From: Owenia fusiformis
Lineage: Eukaryota > Annelida > Polychaeta > Sabellida > Oweniidae
DNA: 64,000 nucleotides
Direction of reading: 5' to 3'
Assembly (NCBI GenBank): GCA_903813345.2
Contig: CAIIXF020000009.1
Coordinates: 32,276,740 to 32,340,739 of the forward strand
This document shows positions 24,401 to 36,400 of the stretch, one piece after another. How positions within the stretch are numbered: the first letter of the stretch is position 1; the number at the start of each line of letters is the position of its first letter. The position numbers and the translations under genes are program-made. Below the pieces are notes generated by a model. That model searched no databases, had not been told where the DNA came from, and was given only the letters and a program-made list of their open reading frames with translations.

Positions 24401-27400
24401 ATTTTGTTTCTGTTCTAAAATTGCCACATTAAAACAGTGGCAAAATCAAAGAGAATTACAGTTAGTATGTTGTATTGAAGCTTAATACTTCATGAGGTTT
24501 GCTCCTGAGGGAGAAGTATGTTGTATTGAAGCTTAATACTTCATGAGGTTTGCTCCTGAGGGAGAAGTATGTTGTATTGAAGCTTAATACTTCATGAGGT
24601 TTGCTCCTGAGGGAGAATTATGTTGTATTGAAGCTTGATATTTCATGAGGTTTGCTCCTGAGGGAGAAGTATGTTGTATTGAAGCTTAATACTTCATGAA
24701 GTTTGCTCCTGAGGGAGACAATTGCATGTACATAATCTGAATTTGAGATCTAACTATCTATGAAGATGTTAAATAAAGTGACATCTGTTATTGTCTGGTT
24801 CAATAAGTACATTAGAATAAGTACTTTGGAATAAGTACCTTGGAATAAGTACAAAGTATTAGAAGTATATTAGAATAGGAACTTTGGAATAAGTCCAATA
24901 GGTACTTTTAAATAACTACACTAAGTAGTTTGGAATAAGTACCATAGAATAAGTACAATAAGTACTTTGGAATAACCATATTGGAATAAGTACAATTGCG
25001 GGCACTTTTTTAAACTCTATGTTCATTTGTCCTTGGGAGACAGCTTGAACACAATCATGTTGAAAGTTTGTTCGCGCTTCTTCTTTTCTTTTATATTTAT
25101 TGATATCTTCTTGTCTTTTGATTCTATTTATTTCTAGTGTTTTATAAGGTCGATCATACAAGGACACTTACATATGTTACATATGTTAATCTTGAAATAT
25201 TGCTTTTATATCACCACCATATTGGTGACATATTGTTATAGTCTCAAACTTTCTCATGTACTGCGTTCAGCATTATGTGGTTGTAGCGATTAGCAGTTGG
25301 CATCTGTAACAAATGGCAGGTGGTGACTTTGTGCATGTGAATGTCTTATTTAAAAGATTTCCTGTCTATTTGTAGGTTTCAGAGAGATGTAGAAACAGAC
25401 TATAATCACTATTATTTCTCAGATTATGAGAGACATTATGCAGAAATCGCTGCCTTTTACTTAGATAGGTAGGTGATATGTGTAAGACTCTAGTCAACAT
25501 TTTAGATATTGTTTGGTGAAATCTGAGTGTTTCTGATATATCTGAATCTAAAAATATCTGACTGAAATTGTTTCAAATTACATGGTGCTTAAGTGCATAA
25601 GAGCGCTATGCTAAAAGGCAATGAATGGGACGGCAAGGGTTAACATACTAGGGGGTTGAGGGCATGACTTCCAGAAAATTAAAAATGTTATAATTCAATC
25701 AGAGCATATTATACAATATCTAAAACTGCCTGACTGAAATTTGGTTCAAATTCCCTGATGTGCAGTTGTGTAATAGTTGCTACCCTGTTATTGTCAACCT
25801 TAGGGGAGGTCAACAATTGTTCATAGTAAAACAATGCTAGTGTGCATTTGGCACCTTATGCCCAAGAAAATGATTTACATATGTGATCAATAAACATATT
25901 GAAAAAGCTAATTAAACAGAACTAAAAATCTATAAAATTAATTACACCCTATGTTCCCAAACTGATGGAAATAATGCAGTGTGTCATTATTTAATCTAGC
26001 TGCAAAAAGAACGTTCATAAATAATGCATAAGCATTTCATTGTTTCATCCAGCCTTTTGTATTCGCAATGGGGATAGGGACTAAATTATATATAACAAGT
26101 AAATACATTATCATCTGATTAATCTCAATCAGATCAGTTTTATAGTCGAATAAAAGCCTATGATGGGGTTTAGTAACTAGACCATTTCTTTCATTATCCT
26201 GAGTTCTTGGATGAGTATATTACCCTTTGACTGGTTCTAAGTTAGTGTTCACTTTTTCCATTGCTAGTATGTGGACCATCATCCATTTAAACATCATCCA
26301 CACCAACTTGTTTAACTACTCAGAGCAATGTTAAATGGTACTACAAACCATCAATAGATGACGCTATATTCAATAGATTCAATCATATCATTAACATATA
26401 CAATCTCCCAACATGAAACATTGTCTAGGTATGTCAATAATCTGCAAAAGGCTATGTCCATATGAAGCAGATATATAATTTAACAGTGATTGGATTTAAA
26501 TAGAATATAATTTAAACCTTAACTTTTAAAAATTGCATTGATAATAAGATCTTCTGATGTATGTATCTTCAAATATGTTATATAAGTAAATCATTATAAA
26601 AGAGGAAATGCATGCAGGAAAGGAAATGCATGCAGGAAAGGAAATGCATGCAGGAATTGAAATGCATGTTATGCATTTGATTATCATGTGTGTAAACCTC
26701 CAAAAGAGCAATAATATGCACTCACAAACCAATGGAGTAGGTGTGAAGAACAACTTAATAGTAACAGAGTCATTATTAACAATTAAAGAATATTATTTTG
26801 AAGCAGGAATTAATTTATGAAGATAGATTGCATTTTCTTGCGTGAAGAGTTCCCTGGGCTTTACACATGCTTAGGTAGTTTTGATGCTATGATACTGTAA
26901 CATGCAATATTGATATGAAATTCCTCTCAGGTTATGTCGGGTGCTTCAAAAGTATAGTCACAATATAGATAAACTTGAATTAAGTAACAGTACCTGGTTT
27001 CCTCAATCGCAACAAGTTCCTTAACCAAAAACAAAGTTCAAACCCCACAGGGGTGGACTAACTTGTATAGTCAGTTTGACATTTTCTCAGTGCAGTGAAC
27101 ATGATCAGTCCCTGTGTTCTGAAATTATCATATCATTTATGCTTCTTGTTTTTTAGAGTGTTTGATTTCCGAAGAATTCCACCTACCATTGGCCGTACAG
27201 TCAACATGACATATGACATTAAACGACTGGCCAATAGAAAGCTAGCAAAAACATTCTTCTTTTCTCCTTGTAAGTACTATATAGGTGTTTGTAATATAGT
27301 AATGCGCTTGGAGAAATAGAGTACATACAAGTACATTACATCTGGGTATACAGAAACAAATAAGAGGACTTGTAACATGTAGACATGTTACTACTTTTAT

Positions 27401-30400
27401 TTTTGGCAGTTACAGTTACTATGGCAATGGGAATGAAGATTATGTTACCTTGGAAACAGACTATTTGTCTTGAAACATTTTTCACACATTCATTCTTTTT
27501 ATATTAACAGAAAAGAAAATATAACATTTTGGAAATTTACATATTGTCTTAGGTAAACAACCTTATGCTTTTGGTTCATTTCCAGCAAATAACGTATGCT
27601 TCCATGGTTCATGCTCATACTACTGTGATTCGAATCACGCTGTGTGCGGATACCCTGACCTGCTAGAGGGATCATTTGCTGCATTCCTACCCCCAGATAA
27701 ATTAGCCGACAGAGAAACATGGCGCCATCCTTGGCGACGCTCATATAGTAGACGCAGAAAAGCAGCGTAAGATTTTGACTTTGTTTACTTATTTGAGGTC
27801 CGTCCATTTTTTATATTCATACTCAAATCTGATTGGTGGCTTGTAAGAGTGATATCCCTACACTGTAAACCTCAACCTACAGTCTCAATCTCCAGTCTAC
27901 CTCAGTTGAGGTTAACAATTGTATTATGTAATGCATTAGAAATGTGCATACTTGCTTGATTATTGTTTTGCTGCCAAAATATACAGTTTCTCAAATTCAG
28001 TATTTTGTGTGCTGTTTGTGCTATTTGCAAGCCTTTTTTATTTTTTAGTATTTTTATTTAAAGCATTAAAGTCCAATTTTAGAATGGTTGATTTTGGGTT
28101 TTTACATGAGATTAGAATCTGGTACCCCTTGGGATCTAAAGTAGAATTTGCTTTATAAATAGTCACTATGATATAACCTTCAGGTTTTTTGTTTCTCCAA
28201 TTAATCAAAATATACCAGCACAAATCCACCATGATTGGTATAATAACCCATGAGAAAATCCAACCTTCAAATATGTATTTATAGCAATGGATAATCTCGA
28301 AATATATTTTATTCTCATGACTCTCATCCTCTAGGCTTTTCTAAGATTACAATGTAATGCTAATGGATATGGTTTGAAATGTAGAATTAAGTCAAAAGTG
28401 TGGAATGATCAAAGTTCAGGTGGCAATATAGAAATGTCTTACTTCATAAATTGTATAGTGTAGTGTAGTGTTATTTAGTGTAAACGAATATGGATTGAAA
28501 TCAGCATGCACAGATTAGAATTTTACAAATGAAATGTGAGATATTTTAATTTTGCAATTACTTTTCTATGCTATCATTCTCGTTTACATTTTTAAAACAT
28601 TTTCCCCATTAAAATGACACATCTTTACTAAATCATAGAGTGTAGTCTCATAGAAGTCTTATTTTATTAAACTTCTAGAGTTAAATGAATTCTAGACATG
28701 AACTTCATTGCATGACCCTGATGGTACTTTTCTAAAGTTGAATTAATTCTAGACTTGAATATCATTGCATGAACTTCAAATCATGTGTAACTATATACAC
28801 CTGTATGGGTGTCAGTTGCCTGTTCACTAAACATTGATATAATTGATGTATATAAGGGTTATGTACTGGGAGGTTTTGGATACAGGGTTTATCCCAAGGG
28901 AAATATGTATATCTCACGAGGGACCGCAGGGACCGAGGGAGATACACATATTTCCCGCAGGATAAACACTGTATCCAAAACCGACCGTACATAACTGGTG
29001 TATCTCATACTTGAGTGGGTTTGGGGTAGATAAAACCTTTACCACCTTTTTTCAAATGACAAGATAGGCCCATACTGTAAAAGCACAATTTATATTTAAC
29101 ATTTTCTTAATATTCCTTCAGTTCAATACAATGAAATTGTAACATTTAAATTTTAAACTTCTGAAATTTAAATTTTTAAACTTTTTTAAACTTTTGAAAA
29201 AATTCCCGGGAGCGGGATGGATATGTTATATCTGCCCGCTTTTGGCCTAGAGCGGGACATATACAATATATCCTGCCCGCCCCTCAGATATGATATATAT
29301 TCCCGGGTGATATCTACCCCAAACCCACTCAAGTATGAAATACAAACAAATATGCAAAGTGTAAAAAGAAATTGCCTCTGATTTTTCTGTTTCTCCTCTT
29401 TCGAATAAGTTTTAGGTTATGAAAATTATTACGCAAAGTTTTTATTAACTGTAAATTGATTAAACCATAGTTTATCACGACATATGTCACTTAGGGAATA
29501 TCCCTATGGTATGGTAATAATAATATCTACATGCATTAGATCATATCCCATGAGTGCATTATATTATGTGTATACCTTTGCTATATTGAAATTAGAATGC
29601 TCATCATGTCATAAAACATGATTAAGAGAGGATGATAATGGAAATTAATATTAAAAGTACAATACAGTAAAACCTGTCTTTGTGAACACCTGTCTCTAGT
29701 GAACACCCTTCCACCGCACATACTCTACTGACTTCTGTATAAATAACCCTCCCTGTAATGAATACCTACCTTTAGTGAACACATTTTTGTGGCTCCATAG
29801 GTGTTCAATATACACAGGTTTTACTGTACATCAAAACTGTGTATTGTGAACACTATTAGTTTTAGTCTTGCATAAGGTCTTAACCCCTACCCCTCTATAC
29901 TAACTACTCCTTAACCAGAAGTTGCTTGAGGAAGGGGCTATGGAAGGGGTGGACAGAAGGTGTTGGTGCAAGACTATATATAGCTCATATATGAGTACAG
30001 TCATTGGCATTCAATCTATTGAAAGCCTATTGTACAGTTATGTAGATCTTTTTTCACTTCAGTTATTTCACTTAAGTTTTAAATTGCTGTTTAACGCATT
30101 ATATTCTGTGTATTCATGACAAAATAATCTAACATTCACCATGGAAAACGTTTATCTGATCATCATTTGAATCTGCATTTCAGTTGGGAGACAGATGACA
30201 CATATTGTGAGGGTGTACGCAACAGGACGCCATATGTCAACTCCCGGCAACTTCTAGATCTCATGGACATGGCGGTCTTTGATTTCATACAAGGTAAAGT
30301 AGAAGGGTACCGAGTAGAAGAAGTGTTATTTTATGACTTTTTTTTATCAACACATTTATTCAAAAAATTGTTTATGATAAGGATTTTGTGAAATTTTTTT

Positions 30401-33400
30401 TATAGTAACACGTTCAGTATTCAATCTGTTTATATTATTGTTTATAAAAGATTATGAATAGTAGCATATTGATACATTTATCATGTTGAAGATGGGAACT
30501 TTCCATTCCACCTCATCCTTTTTTTATCCCCTGATTCTATTAATTTTGATTGTAATTTTGAAATCAATATTCATTGACTTAACAAAACCAATAAAATTAG
30601 ACTTCTTTAAAATATATTAAAGCAAGATCATTTGTATATATAGAATAATAGGATTGAGCTGCTTTATTCACCATATTTTATACTAAGTATGAGATAAATA
30701 TTGTTTGATACCATGTGTTTTATCATCCCTCATTCAAGTTGATTTCTATAATTAAACCTTTACAAGACATCTCATTCTCATTTCTGACACTCTTATACAC
30801 TTACACATCTGTCACAAAGCGACTCTACGTTGAAATTAATTGAATTTACGCATGTGTAGGTTTATCTATCAATCATAAGTTCTTTTAATGAAAGATCAGT
30901 TCACAATCAATATTTACTTCATCAAAAAGACAGTAAACGTATTATTAATATCAATTTTTATCCTATTGATAATGTTGATATTAGAGGATGGAATAACAGA
31001 TTTGATATTAATGATATGCAACTTCATTTGTGTGATATAACTGTGATATTGGTTAAATAAATAAGGGTTATGTACTGGGAGGTTTTGGATATGGGGTTTA
31101 TCCAGAGGGAGATATGCATATCTACCTGAGGGACCGTAGGGACCGAAGGTAGATGTGCATATCTCACGAGGGATGAACCCAATATCCAAACCGACCGTAC
31201 ATAACTGCTTTATCCTATACCAAGTAGAGTTTTCTAATTTTTTTTCAATTTTGTTCCAATTTTTTTTTCAATTTTTTCACATTTTTCTAATTTTTTTCAA
31301 ATCTTTTCAAATTTTTTCTATTTTTTTTCTTTATTTCAATTTTTTATTTTTTTCAAATTTTTTCTTTTTTTTCAATTTTTTCTTAATTTTTCAATTTTTT
31401 TTTCGAAGCGGGAAGATATGCCCTGGAGCGGGAGATATGGCGGGAGATATGGAGGTTCAGGATATTATCAACCTCAAAATCAGGATAAGGGATATATCTT
31501 ACCAACTTATCTCCCTAAAACTCTACTTGGCATAGGATAAGATATGATATATGTTATATCACACCCTGATATTTGAAAAACTTGAAAAAATGAATTCCAG
31601 AAAAATCATGGGATAAATTGATAATCATATTTTTCTTGATATTCATTTTAATCACCATTCCTTGCACTCAATATCAGCTCCTGTCTGCATCTTAAAAATC
31701 ACAGAGATATGACTCGGACTGTTGTTTTAACACTTGTTGAATATTACATAAACATTCAAGTTTTTGAGGCATTTTTTAGAAAAAGCAACAGACCTATTTT
31801 TACTCGATCAGTTTTTCATGCTGATAAAGATATTAAAAGATGACAGCTCAACGGGGTGGTCACGACACTGAATTTTGGCATGTTTACCCCCCTAGGAAAA
31901 TATTCTAGGGGGTACTATGAAACTAGTTCATAACTCAAAGGATATGTGAGCTATTGTTCTGAGTTGTACACCATACATTGCTAGTACAAATATGAATACT
32001 ATCCTAAAGTTATAGGTTGATACCCTTATTGGTCTCAGAAAAAATACAATAAACAGGAAAAGATACACAATTTTTGTCTTGCCAATTTTATATTTGTAGC
32101 TTCAAGCAAAATATGACAGCTTTAACAGCTCATAGTAGTATTCTAAAAACATTTCCAGGCTATATGGGGTATTTTAATACATCTATTTTAGTTATGAAGT
32201 ACTATTTTGTAATTTTAATATGACTTTATAGTGCCCTACCCCTGGAAAATTGAAGAAAGTGGATGTGGTGAATTTAATCATTTTGCAGCATTAAGTTAGA
32301 AAAATGTATTGATAGACACCAAATCAATAAATTTATACCATCATCAAATGTTAGGTGACATTCTAATTCATTTATTACTAGAATATAGGACTTAAGATAT
32401 TTTATATGTACATTTTCAATTTAGTACATGTATCATAATGAAATCTAGTGTAATCACATACTAGAGAGGACATTGACATTAAGTCTAAACATTATAATCA
32501 TCAATTGATCTCATTTGAGCAACTAGACTTTGGTGGTCATCATGCACAAGTAATGTACTACAGTGCCCCATGTACTAGGGCACGAGTCATTTGAGCCATA
32601 TATACCTCCTGGTATATACCTTTACAACCCATTCAGAAGGGTCATTTACAATCTGCAAAACATGGCAAAAGTTCCGTAAAACTGTTAGTTCTCATCATCT
32701 GACCATATAGCAGAGTCCTCATTAAGCCATGATACATCACAGCCAGATGTTAGAAAAGTAGCTAAGAATCTTTTTTATTAACCAAAGATGACTTTCCCAC
32801 CGATGTTGCATCACACTGTACTGTCAACTGTACATGTTGCTTTCAATTTTGTTTACTCTACATAGATCTGATTCTGCATTTAAATACCAAGACTTCAGTT
32901 TACTTCAACTGTCATGACTAAAGCATTTGATAGTATTTACATAATAATGTTATAAAGGAGCATGTAGGTTATCGCAAACAACTTCAGACAAGTGTCCTTT
33001 TTCCATATAGCTTTGAAATCTCGTTAAGGTCTTGTTTTTAATGAGATTTTAGGAGATCTGCATTTTTAACCATTAAAAACTAATGTTTTCTTCCATCTGA
33101 TGGCATATTTGAATTCTGTGAGTAATTCTCTATCAAAACAACTTTGATTTGCACTGTAATTTATCGTTATTTAAATTCTAATGATTTACTGGTTGTCTAA
33201 AAAAGGTCGGGCTAAATCCCCATGGACACAATGCTTAAAAACCTTAAAAAGTTCATTTACTCTTCCAAGGATCACAATTTTAATGTGAAATCACAATCCA
33301 CATGTCAATAAGATCATAAAGTTACATTCCAATGATGTTTTAAGTTGATCCAAATGGAATTACTTCTTAAATCAAGAAATTAAGTGACTCTGGCAATACA

Positions 33401-36400
33401 TTTACATGTATTCTAGCCCTACCCAAGCTCTACCAATACCCATGATGCCATCTCTTTTTCATTTATATGGAAAAATGTCAATTCTAACTTGAATTATGAA
33501 TATTTTCTGACCATGAACATAGGTATATCTTTTAGATCTATTCATTATCTTCAAGAAAATTAAATATAATGATTAATCAGACCTAAGTGATATTAAAGGG
33601 AATGGCCCAATCAACATACTTTTTACTAAAAATAATGACCTAGTTTTTACCAAAGATGCAACCTTTAATTATAGTGTTGAATGCATAATTAGAATATGCT
33701 TTGAGACATGTTCTATTTCCTAAGAGGAAAAGTGGATTGCTCCAGGGACTTTAAAGACACTGAATTTGGATGACCAAAATGAACTGAAACCAATGGATAG
33801 CATGAATTTTTTCAAAGGGGAAATAACATGGGGAACACTAATCTTAGGGGAATTCAGTTTTCGTTTCAAGAGCTATTTGATATATAATCAAAGATATAAC
33901 TGTCTGAAATTGTTTGTGATAACTTACCTGAACATTTGCAGGTCAAATCAGGAGTGACACAATTTATTTCCACCAAATTTTTGACATGTATTCAAATATA
34001 CGATAGTATTTTCTTCATAAGATAGAGTGTCACTTGTGAAATTTATTGATTGACCTGAGATCGTATCATATCTTTATGACATAGAAGCGAAATAGCCATA
34101 TTGAACTTTAATGAATGTTGTTTGCAACTTTTCGACAATTTCGTCAAAATTTGGGGGTTTTGGGGGAGGGGTACATTTAAGTTAAAAAATTCACCTGATT
34201 CAGACTATCCTTAAATGAGCACTGATTCACCCGAGAGCATAACTTTTCCAAAACATGTAAGTGTTAATTTTGGACCACTCACATTAATGTTTTGTCTAAT
34301 TTTCCCTCAGAGTTTCCTCATCATTGTCTTAGGCCATATTTGTTGAGATATATGAATGTTCATTATTAAAATCTTGCCTTCCTTTGCAGTTGGAGAAGAC
34401 TCGGCATTAGGTGTTATAAGTCCCAGACCACGATAAATAAAAAATAACAACACAATGACATATAACTGATAAACGTTTTCTCTTGTGCATGTCGGCCATG
34501 GTCCACCAAATTAATTGCTATTCAGTGGGAAGAAACTCATTTTTCAGTTTCCATTTTAATTTCCTGACAAATAGAGCGATCATCCAAGCATTTTTTCTAT
34601 GATCTATATATCTATGTGCCTTAGCAACTTCTGTTTTAGAGAACAATAAAACAATAGAAAAGATTACTTTACCATAATTCTAATCATCCCACATTGTAGA
34701 CATATTTAGAATTAAAAATATGAAGAGAATGACAAAACCTCTTAATATATAGGTTTCTTATAGTATCCCCTGCAGATTTCATCAGAGTATAAGGAAAATG
34801 CTCTGAAGAGGGATGCCCAAGGATGCCACTTTTGAGGTCCCAACCCTCTATTCATGGGAATAGTTAACCATTGTAAAGCTACTCATGGTTAACTGACAAA
34901 ATTGATTGTATCTTCAACTAAGAAGTCAATAAAATGTTAAAACCAGAAGAAAACCACACCAACTTTCCTCTATTTACCAGGGGTAGGGCATTATAAAGTC
35001 ATATTAAAATTACAAAATAGTACTTCATCACTATAATAGATGTATTACAATATCAAACATAGCTTGGGAATGTTGTTAGAATACTACTTTGAGCTGTTAA
35101 AGTTATCATATTTTGCTTGAAGCTACAAATATAAAATAAGCAAGAAAAAAATGACAAAAATTGCATATTTTTTTCTAATTAATTGTATTTTTCCAAAACC
35201 AGCAAAGATATCAACCTATAACTTTAGGATAGTATTCATCTCTGTACTAACAATGTATGCTGTAGAACTCAGAACAATAGTTTATATATCCTTTGAGTTA
35301 TGAACTAATATTATAGTACCCCCTAAGATAATTTCCTAGGGGGGTAAAAACGCTAAAATGCAGTGTCGTGACCACCCCGTTGAGCTGTCATCTTTTAATA
35401 TCTTTATCAGCATGAAAAACTGATTCAGAAAAAATAGGTCTGTTGCTTTTTCTAAAAAATGCCTCAAAAAGTCTTTCCCTTGAGATATTCTGAAATTGGA
35501 ACCTGTCTAAAATATATACAGTACAGTATGGTAACTTATATTTTCAAAATAGTCAAACACCGAAACACGCATTTACTATGGGTGTCACATCCAAATGATT
35601 TATATTTATAAAAGTAATGTGTGGTTGTAGGGAACTTAGATCGACATCATTATGAAACAATGGATCCCTATGGCAACGAGACATTCCCTTTGCATCTTGA
35701 CAATGGCAGAGGGTATGTATATAGTAAATTTATTTTTACCGTTTAAAGAGAATAATACAAGCAAAAATCAATGCGTAATCCTAATTGATGTGTTTGCATA
35801 AAATATCACTGTTTATGAAAGGTTGTCACGTTCCTCTAAAAGATTAACTTTAACACATTAATAGTGCAAAAAACAGAGTTTAATTGAATTTTTTAAGCTG
35901 GCTGCATCAAGTAAGATTACAAGTGAAACATGTCCATTCAGTCATCATTTTTAGTTTAACTTCCATGTTGTCCAGAGCCTTGGGTTTCACTGCACATGAA
36001 GCTTGATGGCTAGACAATTAAGCATCAATATTGTCCATAGCAATGAGTTGAATAGATTTTCCTATACCAAAAGTTGCTTCCCGTGTCATTCCAAATTCAT
36101 TTTGATGTTTCAAAGAAATGATATACATGTACCAGTATTATAAATCTTTAACTCAGAAACATATACATGTACCAGTATTGTAAATCTTTAACTCAGAAAC
36201 ATGTACACGTACCAGTATTATAAATCTTTAACTCAGAAACATGTACATGTACCAGTATTATAAATCTTTAACTCAGAAACATGTACATGTGCCAGTATTA
36301 TAAATCTTTAACTCATAAACTATTTTCACACATCATAGAAAAAATAAAAAATGGTGATGCATTGTCTGTGTTCAGCAAAGTGAATACAATTGGCAAATGG

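Noticed and set aside
24464-24718. Regular spaced repeats considered as a CRISPR-like array
   Set aside because: The copies are contiguous 51-bp tandem repeats with no unique spacers, in a eukaryotic intron.
31155-31535. A 126-codon Phe-rich frame
   Set aside because: It is a T-rich low-complexity spacer within a foldback element, with no conserved domain.
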